NCBI GenBank assembly: GCA_001724275.1
Contig: MEDZ01000018.1
Location: 1-64,000, forward strand
DNA: 64,000 bases
Direction: 5' to 3'
Source of the DNA: Gemmatimonadetes bacterium SCN 70-22
GTDB lineage: Bacteria; Gemmatimonadota; Gemmatimonadetes; Gemmatimonadales; Gemmatimonadaceae
Position numbers and translations under genes: made by a program. The notes beneath the pieces were generated by a model. It ran no database searches and was not told the origin of the DNA. It saw only the letters and a list, made by a program, of their open reading frames with translations. This document shows positions 37,114-46,196 of the stretch, one piece after another (positions within the stretch are counted from its first letter, which is position 1; the number at the start of each line of letters is the position of its first letter).

Positions 37114-39150
37114 CTATTTTCGGCGGACCAGCGTCAGGATCGTGTACGTCGCCACGAGCTCCGCATCCTGGTTCGACACGTTCACGTCCCACGCCACCAC
37201 CCCCTGCGGCACGCCGTCCGCCGGCGTCTCCTTCACCGTCTTCTGCTTGCAGGTGAGCTTGGCCTGGATGGTATCGCCCGCGTAGACCGGCTTGGTGAAG
37301 CGGAGCCCCTCCATCCCGTAATTGGCGATGACCGGTCCCGGCGCCGGGTCCACGAAGAGTCCCGCCGCGGCCGCGATGACGAAGTACCCGTGCGCCACCC
37401 GGCGCCCGAACATCGACTCCCGAGCCGCGATCTCGTCCATGTGGGCGTAGAAGTGATCGCCGCTCAGGCAGGCGAAGTTGACGATGTCGGCCTCCGTCAC
37501 GGTTCGCCGGTGGGTCGTGTAGGTCTCGCCGATGGCCAGCTCCTCGAAGTACTTGCGGAATGGGTGAATCCGGTCGCTCGGCTGGTCGGCGCCGGCGATC
37601 CACTCGTTGGTGATGCGGGTGATCGTCTGCGGCGCCCCCTGCACCGCGGTGCGCTGCATGTAGTGCATGACCCCGCGCACCCCTCCCAGCTCCTCGCCGC
37701 CGCCGGCGCGTCCCGGCCCACCGTGCACGAGGTGCGGGAGCGGCGAGCCGTGACCCGTCGCCTCCTTGGCACTGTGGCGGTTCATGACGTAGAGCCGCCC
37801 GTGGTAGGCCGCCGTGCCGAGGACCACGTCCCGGGCCACGTCGTCATCGGCGGTGAAGAGGGAGCCGCAGAGCGACCCCTTCCCCAGGCGCGCCAGGGCG
37901 ATGGCGTCGCCCACGGTGGCGTACGGCATCACCGTGTTCACCGGCCCGAAGGCTTCGATCTCGTGCGGCGCGGGGTTGGCGAACGGATCGTTGCAGGCGA
38001 GGAGGGTGATGGGATAGAACGCCCCCTTCGACGCATCGGCGTTGACCAAGCCCTGCACCTCGCCGCCGCCGAAGACCACCTCGGCCCCCGACTGGATCGC
38101 CTCCGCCGCCTTGCGCACCTCGCGCACCTGCGCGCGCCCGGCGAGGGGGCCCATCTTCACCCCCTCCGCCGAGGGATCCCCCACCTTCACGTCGCCCAGA
38201 CGCTTCCTTAGCGCGGCGACCACGTCCTCCATCACGTTCTCTGGGACGATCGTGCGCCGGATCGCGGTGCACTTCTGTCCGGCCTTGCTCGTCATCTCGC
38301 GTACGACCTCCTTGACGAAGAGGTCGAACTCGTCGGTGCCGGGGACGGCATCGGGGCCCAGGATCGAGCAGTTGAGTGAGTCGGCCTCCATGTTGAAGCG
38401 CACCGCGTTGCCGACAATGCGCTTCGACTCCTTGAGCATGCGCCCGGTGGACGCCGACCCGGTGAAGGCGACGGCGTCCTGGCACTCCAGGTGATCGAGG
38501 AGGTCACCGGCGCTCCCGCAGATGAGCTGCACGGCCCCCTCGGGGAGGATCCTCGACTCGAGCATCATCCGGAACGCGGCCTCCGTCAGGAAGGAGGTCA
38601 GCGTGGCCGGCTTCACGATGCAGGGGACCCCCGCCAGGAGCGACGGCGCCATCTTCTCCATCATCCCCCACACCGGGAAGTTGAAGGCGTTGATGTGCAC
38701 CGCGACCCCTTCGAGGGGGACGCAGACGTGGCGCCCCACGAACGTTCCGTTCTTGGAGATCGCCTCGGGCGCGCCGTCCACGAAGAACGTCTCGTTGGGG
38801 AACTCGCGGCGCCCCTTGCTGGCGTAGACGAAGAACGTCCCGATCCCGCCGTCGATATCGATCCAGGAATCGCCCTTCGTCGCCCCGGTCGCCGTGGAGA
38901 GCGCGTACAACGCATCCTTTCGCTCCGAGAGATACCTGGCCATCTCCTTGAGCATCAGCGCACGCTGGTGGAACGTCATCCGCCGCAGCTTGGGACCGCC
39001 GACCGACCGCGCGTAGTCGAGCATCGCCTTGAAGTCGAGCCCTGCGCTGCTCGCTTCGGCCACCTTCTCCCCGGTGACGGCGTGGAAGAGGTCGGTGCCG
39101 GCACTGGTGCCCAGCACCCACTGGCCGAGGGCGTAGTTCTGGAGTCGCAT
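37114..39150 (-). CDS. paaZ: bifunctional oxepin-CoA hydrolase / 3-oxo-5,6-dehydrosuberyl-CoA semialdehyde dehydrogenase
   Basis: A 678-aa fusion that opens the oxepin-CoA ring and oxidises the resulting aldehyde in the phenylacetate pathway. The N-terminal aldehyde dehydrogenase domain (about 1-520) has INAFNFPVWGMMEKMAP, FTGSASTG, the glutamate region FNMEADSLN and the catalytic Cys in SKAGQKCTAIRR (about 293). The C-terminal MaoC-type hot-dog hydratase domain (about 540-678) has FACLSGDHFYAHMDE and RRVAHGYFVI. The length matches the classical enzyme. It stands alone, 3 kb from the paaGHIJY block, and diverges from a small membrane-protein gene across a 228-bp promoter region. Confidence 0.94.
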   Translation of the reverse strand: MRLQNYALGQWVLGTSAGTDLFHAVTGEKVAEASSAGLDFKAMLDYARSVGGPKLRRMTFHQRALMLKEMARYLSERKDALYALSTATGATKGDSWIDIDGGIGTFFVYASKGRREFPNETFFVDGAPEAISKNGTFVGRHVCVPLEGVAVHINAFNFPVWGMMEKMAPSLLAGVPCIVKPATLTSFLTEAAFRMMLESRILPEGAVQLICGSAGDLLDHLECQDAVAFTGSASTGRMLKESKRIVGNAVRFNMEADSLNCSILGPDAVPGTDEFDLFVKEVVREMTSKAGQKCTAIRRTIVPENVMEDVVAALRKRLGDVKVGDPSAEGVKMGPLAGRAQVREVRKAAEAIQSGAEVVFGGGEVQGLVNADASKGAFYPITLLACNDPFANPAPHEIEAFGPVNTVMPYATVGDAIALARLGKGSLCGSLFTADDDVARDVVLGTAAYHGRLYVMNRHSAKEATGHGSPLPHLVHGGPGRAGGGEELGGVRGVMHYMQRTAVQGAPQTITRITNEWIAGADQPSDRIHPFRKYFEELAIGETYTTHRRTVTEADIVNFACLSGDHFYAHMDEIAARESMFGRRVAHGYFVIAAAAGLFVDPAPGPVIANYGMEGLRFTKPVYAGDTIQAKLTCKQKTVKETPADGVPQGVVAWDVNVSNQDAELVATYTILTLVRRK

Positions 39151-39378
39151 GAGAGGTCTGGACGATATGGGGGAGCGGCGCCGGGGCGCCGGCGGGAAAG
39201 GTAATCCCTCGTCCTGGCCGGTTGGCGGCCCGGGCCGTGCGGGTTTCCAGCACGGGGCCGTCCGTGGTTCGCTCTTTACACCCCGACGCCCCGCGCCAAG
39301 CGTAGGAGGGCGGCGTCTCCAGCCGGAGGCGTCCGACCGCAGGGATGCCGCTGCACGCTCACCTTCGCAGGAGGAGCC

Positions 39379-39903
39379 ATGCTGAGTCGTCATCCACTTC
39401 GCGAGGGCGTGCTTGCCGGCACGCTCGGGGCCACCGCGATCGCCGTGTGGACCTTCGCGATCGACGCGCTCACCGACCGCATCGGCGTGACCGCCGCCCT
39501 GCTCGGCGCCTGGATCTATCAGGCGTTAGGTCTCGGCTTCGGGGGGCGTGGCTTCCCGGCTCACGTGGTCACCTGGCTGGTCGCGCTGTTCATCGGCGTC
39601 ACCATCATCGGCGTCGTGGCCAGCTACCTGTACAACGGTGCCGAGCGCAAGCCGTCGCTGGCCTTCGGCCTCATCATGCTGCTCCTGGTGCTCGAGTTGA
39701 TCCTCCTCAACCTCACGGGACTCGCGTCGCAGAACCCGATCTTCGGGGGGCGGGCGTGGATCTACGGGCTCGTCGGGAACATTCTCGGCGCGGTCGTGAT
39801 GGGGCGCTTCCTGTGGCGCTCGCATCACCCCGAGGCGCTCTGGGACTGGGAGCACGCCAACGACGAGCACTTCCACCAGGCGGGCGGGGCACGCAAGGCC
39901 TGA
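39379..39903 (+). CDS. integral membrane protein, four helices, unknown function
   Basis: A 174-aa protein with four predicted membrane helices (LAGTLGATAIAVWTFAIDAL, VTWLVALFIGVTIIGVVASY, LAFGLIMLLLVLELILLNL and AWIYGLVGNILGAVVMGRFL). A hydrophilic tail ends in ALWDWEHANDEHFHQAGG. I do not recognise the family. AGGAGG just before the ATG makes the start certain. The aromatic, acidic and His-rich tail is unusual and might bind metal or a partner. It is followed about 100 bp later by the gamma-glutamyltransferase gene on the same strand. Confidence 0.8.
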   Translation: MLSRHPLREGVLAGTLGATAIAVWTFAIDALTDRIGVTAALLGAWIYQALGLGFGGRGFPAHVVTWLVALFIGVTIIGVVASYLYNGAERKPSLAFGLIMLLLVLELILLNLTGLASQNPIFGGRAWIYGLVGNILGAVVMGRFLWRSHHPEALWDWEHANDEHFHQAGGARKA

Positions 39904-40005
39904 TCGCGTCCCCGGGACACGCGAACAGGAGACGGGGGGTGGCCTCGGGCCGCCTCCCCTCGCGCGTGGGTGGCCAGCGTCGCGGCCGGGCGATATCGTC
40001 CCGCC

Positions 40006-41820
40006 ATGCCGACGCCCCCCCTCCATGCCGCCCGCGAGCGCGCCCTTCACGCCGTGCCTCGCCCCCGTCGCCGCACCATGATCCTGGCGCTCCTCCTCCT
40101 CGCCTGCGCCTCGCCTGCTGGAGGGGTCGCGGCGCAATCGACGGTACGTGCCGGTACCGCAATTCCTCCCGAAGGCGTGGGCGCCGTCGCCTCGCGGCGT
40201 GGGATGGTGGTCTCGGTGTCGGACATCGCGTCGGACATCGGTGCCTCGGTCCTCGCCCGCGGCGGCAATGCGGTCGACGCCGCGGTGGCCACCGCCTTCG
40301 CCCTGGCGGTCACCCATCCGTCGGCGGGGAACATCGGCGGGGGAGGCTTCATGGTGGTGCGGATGGCAAACGGCGAGGCGACCACCTTCGACTTCCGCGA
40401 GAAGGCGCCGCTGAGCGCGACGCCGACGATGATGCTCGACCCTGACGGCTCCATCGCGTACGCGCGTACGGATTCGGGGTGGCTGGCCCCCGGTGTTCCG
40501 GGGACGGTGCGCGGGATGGAGCTGGCGCACCGCAAGCTCGGGAAGCTCCCGTGGCGCGATGTCGTCCTCCCCGCGGCGCAGCTGGCCCGTCGCGGCTTCC
40601 CGTTGTCCAGGGCGCTCGCCGAGGAGCTCAACCGCGAACTGAAGACGACGTTCGCTCCCTTTCCCGCATCGGTCGCCACGTACGGCAGGGCCGGGGGGCA
40701 GCCATGGCGCGCCGGGGATCGCCTGCGCCTCCCCGACCTGGCGCGCTCGCTGCGGGCCATCGCCGACAGCGGGGCCGACGCCTTCTACACCGGGTGGATC
40801 GCCGACTCGATCGCCGAGCAGATGCGAGCACACGGTGGCGCCATCACCAGGCGCGACCTGGCGGAGTACCAGGCGGTCGAGCGCGCCCCGCTGCGCGGGA
40901 CGTACCTGGGACACGAGATCGTCGCCATGGGGCCGCCGAGCTCCGGAGGAGTGGTGCTGATCGAGACGCTGAACCAGCTGGAGGCGCTGACCGCCGAGCG
41001 ATTTGCGCGCACGTCGAGCGACTGGTTGCACCTGCGCATCGAGGCGGCACGCCGAGCTTACCTGGACCGGGCGCGCTATCTCGGGGATCCCGACTTCGGG
41101 GCCGTCCCGGTGGAGCGCCTGACCTCGAGGGCATATGCCGATTCGCTGGCACGCAGCATCGACCCCGGCCGCGCCTCGAGCTCGGTGACGCTGGGCGGGG
41201 CGCTCGTCGCGCCGGCCGAACCGACGGAGACGACGCACTATTCGGTGGTGGACGCGGCGGGGAACGCGGTCGCCGTGACGTACACCCTGGAGGGCGGGTA
41301 CGGCTCAGGGGTGGTCGTGCGGGGGGCGGGCTTCCTGCTCAACAACGAGATGGGAGACTTCAACAAGAAGCCCGGCTACACCTCCACGCGCGGTGACATC
41401 GGGACGCCGCCTAACGTGATCGCCCCCGGCAAGCGCATGCTCTCCTCGATGACGCCGACGATCGTCGCCCGAAACGGCGAGCTCCTGCTCGTCACGGGCT
41501 CCCCCGGCGGGCGCACCATTCCGAACACCGTCATCGACGTGGTGCTCGGCGTGGTCGCCTTCAGGCTTCCCCTCCGCGCCGCGGTCGACGCTCCGCGCGT
41601 GCACCACCAGTGGCTCCCCGACGAGGTGCGCTACGAGGAGGGGGCCATCCCGGCCGACGCGCGCGCCGAGTTGGAGGGGATGGGACACGTCCTGCGTGGC
41701 ACGCCGACCCGCTCGCAGGGCGATGCGCACAGCATCTGGTACGATGCGAAGACGCGGACATCGTACGGCGTCAACGACCGGCGTTCGCCGGACTCCAAGG
41801 CGAGCGCACCGACGAAATAG
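40006..41820 (+). CDS. ggt: exported gamma-glutamyltransferase
   Basis: About 604 aa, a periplasmic Ntn-hydrolase that breaks the gamma-glutamyl bond of glutathione and related peptides. The signal peptide is MILALLLLACASPAGGVAAQ. The large-subunit motifs GGNAVDAAVATAFALAVTHP and SAGNIGGGGFMVVR are clear. Self-cleavage is expected before the nucleophilic Thr in TTHYSVVDAAGNAVAVTYT. The small subunit includes LLNNEMGDF, a TGSPGGRTIPNT oxyanion region and CoA-free C-terminal strands. ATGs at 40006 and 40078 are both plausible starts; the second sits right at the hydrophobic core. The stop codon TAG is immediately followed by eight AAGACGAG repeats. Confidence 0.93.
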   Translation: MPTPPLHAARERALHAVPRPRRRTMILALLLLACASPAGGVAAQSTVRAGTAIPPEGVGAVASRRGMVVSVSDIASDIGASVLARGGNAVDAAVATAFALAVTHPSAGNIGGGGFMVVRMANGEATTFDFREKAPLSATPTMMLDPDGSIAYARTDSGWLAPGVPGTVRGMELAHRKLGKLPWRDVVLPAAQLARRGFPLSRALAEELNRELKTTFAPFPASVATYGRAGGQPWRAGDRLRLPDLARSLRAIADSGADAFYTGWIADSIAEQMRAHGGAITRRDLAEYQAVERAPLRGTYLGHEIVAMGPPSSGGVVLIETLNQLEALTAERFARTSSDWLHLRIEAARRAYLDRARYLGDPDFGAVPVERLTSRAYADSLARSIDPGRASSSVTLGGALVAPAEPTETTHYSVVDAAGNAVAVTYTLEGGYGSGVVVRGAGFLLNNEMGDFNKKPGYTSTRGDIGTPPNVIAPGKRMLSSMTPTIVARNGELLLVTGSPGGRTIPNTVIDVVLGVVAFRLPLRAAVDAPRVHHQWLPDEVRYEEGAIPADARAELEGMGHVLRGTPTRSQGDAHSIWYDAKTRTSYGVNDRRSPDSKASAPTK

Positions 41821-41884
41821 AAGACGAGAAGACGAGAAGACGAGAAGACGAGAAGAGGAGAAGACGAGAAGACGAGACGACGAG
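41821..41884 (+). repeat. AAGACGAG octamer array after ggt
   Basis: Eight 8-bp units (two slightly changed) begin at the first base after the ggt stop codon. This is almost the only DNA between the ggt stop and the convergent paaY stop at 41891. In the ggt transcript it is a pure purine-plus-C stretch. Confidence 0.97.
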
Positions 41885-41890
41885 ACGGGG

Positions 41891-42487
41891 CTACTCCTTC
41901 GTCCGGCTCCAGGGCTTGAGCGCGGGGAAGGCGCGCATCCCCCAGCCCGGGGGCTTCTCGTGCAGGGGGTCGGCCGCCTCCAGCGTGGCGTGCAGCTGGG
42001 CGGGGAGCGCCTGGTAGAGCGCCGTCCCCTCGCTCTTCCACGCCAGCATCTCGTCGGAGACATCCTTGACCACCCGGGCCGGGTTCCCCACCACGACCTT
42101 GCGCTCGGGGACCTGCATCTCGGCGGGGACGAAGCAGAGGGCGCCCACGATGCACCCGGCGCCGATGACGACATGGTCCATGACGACCGCGTTCATCCCG
42201 ACCAGGGCGTTGCGCCCGATGCGGGCCCCGTGGATCACCGCCCCGTGCCCGATGTGCGCGCCGTCCTCGAGGACGACGGTGACGCCGGGGAACATGTGCA
42301 CCGTGCAATTCTCCTGCACGTTGCACCCGTGGCCGACCTCGATCGCCCCCCAGTCGCCGCGGAGGGCCGCGCCGGGGCCGATGTAGACGTCGCGTCCGAT
42401 GGTCACCTGGCCGGTGATCACCGCCTGCGGGTGGACGAATGCCGACGGGTGGACGACAGGGGTCACGCCGTTGAAGCGGTAGATCAT
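41891..42487 (-). CDS. paaY: PaaY, gamma-carbonic-anhydrase-fold thioesterase
   Basis: A 198-aa left-handed beta-helix hexapeptide-repeat protein, the usual length for PaaY. Repeats such as VHPQAVITGQVTIGRDVYIG and the zinc-ligand region with HMFPG, HIGHGAVIHG and NALVGMNAVVMDH are present. PaaY hydrolyses dead-end CoA thioesters that accumulate when the phenylacetate pathway stalls. The ATG lies 2 nt after the thiolase stop (TAGAGATG), so it is the last gene of a five-gene leftward paa operon. A plain gamma-class carbonic anhydrase is the alternative reading, but the context favours PaaY. Confidence 0.88.
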   Translation of the reverse strand: MIYRFNGVTPVVHPSAFVHPQAVITGQVTIGRDVYIGPGAALRGDWGAIEVGHGCNVQENCTVHMFPGVTVVLEDGAHIGHGAVIHGARIGRNALVGMNAVVMDHVVIGAGCIVGALCFVPAEMQVPERKVVVGNPARVVKDVSDEMLAWKSEGTALYQALPAQLHATLEAADPLHEKPPGWGMRAFPALKPWSRTKE

Positions 42488-42489
42488 CT

Positions 42490-43704
42490 CTACGCGCGCT
42501 CCAGGATCATGGCGAAGCCCTGTCCCACGCCGATGCACATGGTGCACAGCGCGTAGCGCTTCCCCGTGCGTTGCAGCTCGCGGGTGGCGGTGAGGGCGAG
42601 GCGCGCCCCCGACATCCCCAGCGGGTGCCCCAGCGCGATCGCCCCCCCGTTCGGGTTCACGCGCGGATCGTCGTCGGCCACCCCGAGCTCGCGCAGGCAC
42701 GCCAGCGACTGCGCGGCGAACGCCTCGTTGAGCTCGATGATGTCCATGTCGTCCATGGTCAGCCCCGAGCGCTGCATCACCAGCCGGGTCGCCGGGACGG
42801 GGCCGATCCCCATGATGCGCGGCTCCACGCCGGCGGCCGCGCTGGCCACGATGCGCGCCAACGGGGCCAGCCCCTCCTGCTTGAGCGCCGGTTCCGACGC
42901 GATCATCAGCGCGCACGCGCCATCGTTGATCCCCGACGAGTTCCCCGCCGTCACCGATCCCTTGCCATCGGTGCGGAAGGCGGGCCGCAGCCGGGCCAAC
43001 CCCTCGAGCGTGGTGTCGGGGCGGAGGAACTCGTCCGCGCTCACCTCCACCGTCGTCCCCTTCTTCGCTCCCGGGACCGGCACCGCGACGATCTCGCTGG
43101 CCAGGCGCCCCGAGGCGCGCGCCGCTGCCGCCTTCTGCTGTGAGCGCAGCGCGAAGGCATCCTGGTCCTCACGCGAGACCTTCCACTGCTCGGCCACGTG
43201 CTCCGCCGTCTGCCCCATCGAGTCGACGCCGTACTGCTCGCGCATGGCCGGATTCACGAAGCGCCATCCCAAGGCGGTGTCGAAGAGCTGGGCGTCGCGG
43301 GCGAAGGGGGTCGCCCCCTTGGACAGCACGTACGGGGCGCGCGACATGCTCTCCACGCCGCCGGCCACGTAGAGGTCGCCCTCGGCGAGGCGCACCGCCC
43401 GCGCCGCACTCGCCACCGCGCTCAATCCCGAGGCACACAGCCGGTTCACCGTCTCGCCGGGGACGGTCACGGGGAGCCCCGCCAGCAGCAACGCCATGCG
43501 GGCCACGTTGCGGTTGTCCTCCCCCGCCTGGTTGGCGCAACCGAAGATGACGTCGGCGACCTTCTCCCCCTCCACCCGCTCCACGCGGCGCAGGAGCTCG
43601 CGGATGGTCAGCGCCGCCAGGTCGTCCGGGCGCGCGCCGCTCAGGGCGCCAGCAAAGGAGCCGATCGGCGTCCGCACGCCGTCGACGATGTAGGCATCAC
43701 GCAT
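42490..43704 (-). CDS. paaJ: 3-oxoadipyl-CoA / 3-oxo-5,6-dehydrosuberyl-CoA thiolase
   Basis: A 404-aa thiolase. The acylated Cys is in NRLCASGLSAV (about 93), and the later catalytic motifs are NEAFAAQSLAC, GGAIALGHPLGMSGARL and CTMCIGVGQGFAMI. The N-terminus RDAYIVDGVRTPIGSFAGAL and the CMCIGVGQG ending are typical of PaaJ/PcaF. It carries out the final thiolysis steps that give acetyl-CoA and succinyl-CoA. Its start overlaps the paaI stop by 8 bp (ATGCGTGA). It could also serve a beta-ketoadipate route if one exists elsewhere. Confidence 0.92.
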   Translation of the reverse strand: MRDAYIVDGVRTPIGSFAGALSGARPDDLAALTIRELLRRVERVEGEKVADVIFGCANQAGEDNRNVARMALLLAGLPVTVPGETVNRLCASGLSAVASAARAVRLAEGDLYVAGGVESMSRAPYVLSKGATPFARDAQLFDTALGWRFVNPAMREQYGVDSMGQTAEHVAEQWKVSREDQDAFALRSQQKAAAARASGRLASEIVAVPVPGAKKGTTVEVSADEFLRPDTTLEGLARLRPAFRTDGKGSVTAGNSSGINDGACALMIASEPALKQEGLAPLARIVASAAAGVEPRIMGIGPVPATRLVMQRSGLTMDDMDIIELNEAFAAQSLACLRELGVADDDPRVNPNGGAIALGHPLGMSGARLALTATRELQRTGKRYALCTMCIGVGQGFAMILERA

Positions 43705-44152
43705 GTCGGGTCTCGTCCGGGAAGTGGGGACGCGACGTGCGGTACGCGGTCCCCTTGAAGAGCGCCACCACCACCCCCGCCTGGTTGGTGACGACGACGC
43801 GGTAGTACCCCAGCCGGTGGGACGACGCCTCCTCTTCCGCCACCGCGGTGAGGACGTCGCCCGGGTGGATCGCCGCCGGGTAGGTGATGGTGTTGTCCAC
43901 GGCCACGGTGACGGTGCCGTGCGTGTTGCAGGCGAAGGCGAAGGCCGAGTCGGCCAGCGAGAAGGCGACGCCCCCGTGGGCCACCCCGAACCCGTTCACC
44001 ATCTCCGGACGCACCGTCATGCGACAGGTCGCACGGCGCGGGGCGATCGCGACGACCTCCAGCCCCAGCCAGCGGCTCAGCGCATCGGAGGCGAGCATCC
44101 GCCGCACCACCCGCTCGGCGAGATGCTGCGGATCGTTGGCGCCCCCGCTCAC
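43697..44152 (-). CDS. paaI: PaaI hydroxyphenylacetyl-CoA thioesterase
   Basis: A 151-aa hot-dog-fold thioesterase. The active-site block VAHGGVAFSLADSAFAFACN matches PaaI closely, with Asp in SLADS as the base, and DNTITYPAAIHPGDVL follows. The start is GTG, sharing GTGA with the stop of the upstream dehydrogenase gene. PaaI removes CoA from ring-hydroxylated phenylacetyl-CoA and other stalled intermediates, sparing the cell's CoA pool. It ends inside the paaJ start region, so the two genes are translationally coupled. Confidence 0.93.
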   Translation of the reverse strand: MSGGANDPQHLAERVVRRMLASDALSRWLGLEVVAIAPRRATCRMTVRPEMVNGFGVAHGGVAFSLADSAFAFACNTHGTVTVAVDNTITYPAAIHPGDVLTAVAEEEASSHRLGYYRVVVTNQAGVVVALFKGTAYRTSRPHFPDETRHA

Positions 44153-45336
44153 ACGGCGAACCGCTCGGCGTTGCGCACCATCCGGCGCAGGAGCGGGCTC
44201 GGGCGATAGCGATCCTCCCCCGTCTCGTGCTGCAGCGCCTCCAGGTGGTCGAGGAGCTTCTCCAGCCCGATCTCGTTCCCCCAGGCCAGGAGCCCCTTGG
44301 GGTAGTTCACGCCCTTGGTCATGGCCAGCTCGATGTCCGGCGCGCTGGCGATCCGCAGGTAGAGCGCGTCGGCCGCTTCGTTGACCAGCATCGCCAGCGT
44401 CCGGCGAAAGATGATCGTCCCCAGCGTCTCGTCCTTCACCGGCTCGGGGGCTGCGGCACCGGGCGTGTAGTCGTAGAAACCGCGCCCGCTCTTGCGCCCC
44501 AGCAACCCCGCCTCCAGCAGGCGCTTCTGCGTGAGCGACGGGCGGTAGCGCGGATCGAAGTACATCGCCGTCCAGACGCGCTCGGTCACCACGTAGTTCA
44601 CGTCGTGGCCGATGAAATCCATCAGCTCGAACGGCCCCATGCGGAAGCCGCCGATCGCCTTCATCGCCCAGTCGATCGTCGCCACGTCGGCCACCCCTTC
44701 CTCGAGCATCCGCAGCGCCTCGCCGTAGAACGGGCGGGCGATCCGGTTCACGATGAATCCCGGAGTGTCGGCCGCGCGCACCGTCACCTTCCCCCACCCG
44801 TCCACCAGCCGCGCCACGCGCCCGGCGACCGCCGGGTCGGTCCGGACCCCGGCGATCACCTCCACCAGGGGGAGCACCGTCGCCGGGTTGAAGAAGTGCA
44901 CGCCGACCACCCGCTCGGGACGATTGCACCCGGCCGCAATCGCGGCGATCGAGAGCGACGACGTGTTCGTCGCCAGCACGCAATCGGGGCGGACCACCTG
45001 CTCCAGCGCCCGGAAGGTCGCCTCCTTCACCCCCAGCTCCTCGACGATCGCCTCGATCACCAGTCCGCACTCGCGCAGCGGCCCCACCCCCCATTCCGGC
45101 TCCACGAGCTCCAGCCGGGCGAGCGCCGCCTGCATCGCATCGTTGGTCATCCGCCCCTTGTCCACCTCGCGCTGCAGCGAGGCGGCGATGGTGTCGCGCA
45201 CCCGGTGCACGGCCGCGAGGGAGGCGTCGGTGACGAGCGTGCGGTGCCCGTGCACCAGCGCCACCTGCGCGATCCCGCTCCCCATGGCGCCGGCGCCCAC
45301 CACGCCGACGATCGTCGATCCCCCCAGGCTATTCAC
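44149..45336 (-). CDS. paaH: 3-hydroxyadipyl-CoA dehydrogenase
   Basis: A 395-aa NAD-dependent 3-hydroxyacyl-CoA dehydrogenase. The Rossmann motif is VGVVGAGAMGSGIAQVA (residues 9-25). The catalytic His lies in VVGVHFFNPATVLPLVEV and the Glu in the following region. C-terminal 3HCDH domain pieces are PGFIVNRIARPFYGEALR and GPFELMDFIGHDVNY. A second, degenerate C-terminal domain (about 295-395) is present, somewhat shorter than in PaaH of proteobacteria. The start is GTG, overlapping the paaG stop by 8 bp. It is the second gene of the paaGHIJY operon. Confidence 0.92.
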   Translation of the reverse strand: MNSLGGSTIVGVVGAGAMGSGIAQVALVHGHRTLVTDASLAAVHRVRDTIAASLQREVDKGRMTNDAMQAALARLELVEPEWGVGPLRECGLVIEAIVEELGVKEATFRALEQVVRPDCVLATNTSSLSIAAIAAGCNRPERVVGVHFFNPATVLPLVEVIAGVRTDPAVAGRVARLVDGWGKVTVRAADTPGFIVNRIARPFYGEALRMLEEGVADVATIDWAMKAIGGFRMGPFELMDFIGHDVNYVVTERVWTAMYFDPRYRPSLTQKRLLEAGLLGRKSGRGFYDYTPGAAAPEPVKDETLGTIIFRRTLAMLVNEAADALYLRIASAPDIELAMTKGVNYPKGLLAWGNEIGLEKLLDHLEALQHETGEDRYRPSPLLRRMVRNAERFAV

Positions 45337-46120
45337 CGCGGAACTCCGGCGTGCGCTTCTCGAGGAAGGCCCGTACCCCCTCGACGAAGTCGTGAGTGTG
45401 GCCGGCCTCGCGCTGGAGCCGCTCCTCCTCGTCGAGCTGGGCCACGACGTCGTTGGTCATCGACGCGTTGATGGCCTGCTTGGTCAAGGCGAAGCCGCGC
45501 GTGGGGAGCGTCGCCAGCTGCCGCGCGAGCGCCTCCGCCTCCGGCACCAGCGCCTCGGGCTCGCACACGCGCCAGATCATCCCCCACGCCGCCGCCTGTT
45601 CGGCCGGCACCTTCTCCGCCAGGAACATCAGCGCCGTCGCCCGTGCCGTCCCCACCAGCCGCGGGAGGAAGAACGTCCCGCCGCTGTCCGGAATGATGCC
45701 GAGCTTGCTGAACGCCTGGATGAACGACGCGGTGCGCGAGGCGAGCACCAGGTCGCACGCCAGCGCCACGTTGGCCCCGGCGCCCGCCGCCACCCCGTTC
45801 ACCGCCGCCACCACGGGTTTCCCCAACTGCCGGATGCGCCGGATGATGGGGTTCCACAGCTCGCGCACGACGTTCCCCAGGTCGGGGGGGCCAGCCGGTG
45901 CGTCGAGCGAGACCGCGCCCAGGTCCTGCCCCGCGCAGAAGGCGCGCCCCGCGCCGGTCACCAGGACCGCACGAACGGCACGGTCGGCCGCCGCCAGGTC
46001 GAGCACCGATTGCAGCTGGCGCCCCATCGCCATGTCGAACGCGTTCAGGACGTCAGGGCGGTTGAGGGTGATGCGCATCACCCCGTCCGCCACGTCGTGC
46101 AGGATTGCCGTCTCGCTCAT
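45329..46120 (-). CDS. paaG: 1,2-epoxyphenylacetyl-CoA isomerase
   Basis: A 263-aa crotonase-fold enzyme that converts ring-1,2-epoxyphenylacetyl-CoA to oxepin-CoA and also shifts double bonds later in the pathway. The oxyanion-hole motifs are FCAGQDLGAV and VAAGAGANVALACD. The PaaG signature SFIQAFSKLGIIPDSGGTFF carries the Asp used for isomerisation, and the C-terminus EGVRAFLEKRTPEFRGE is typical. It is the first gene of the five-gene leftward operon. Only 76 bp separate its start from the stop of the HEAT-cyclophilin gene, so the operon's promoter is either there or further upstream. Confidence 0.92.
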   Translation of the reverse strand: MSETAILHDVADGVMRITLNRPDVLNAFDMAMGRQLQSVLDLAAADRAVRAVLVTGAGRAFCAGQDLGAVSLDAPAGPPDLGNVVRELWNPIIRRIRQLGKPVVAAVNGVAAGAGANVALACDLVLASRTASFIQAFSKLGIIPDSGGTFFLPRLVGTARATALMFLAEKVPAEQAAAWGMIWRVCEPEALVPEAEALARQLATLPTRGFALTKQAINASMTNDVVAQLDEEERLQREAGHTHDFVEGVRAFLEKRTPEFRGE

Positions 46121-46196
46121 GCCGTGTCCCGCGATTGGATGGCCCGGCGCGGCGGTCGCGCTCGCGCGGGGGATCTCGCGCGAAAGCTAGTCGGAG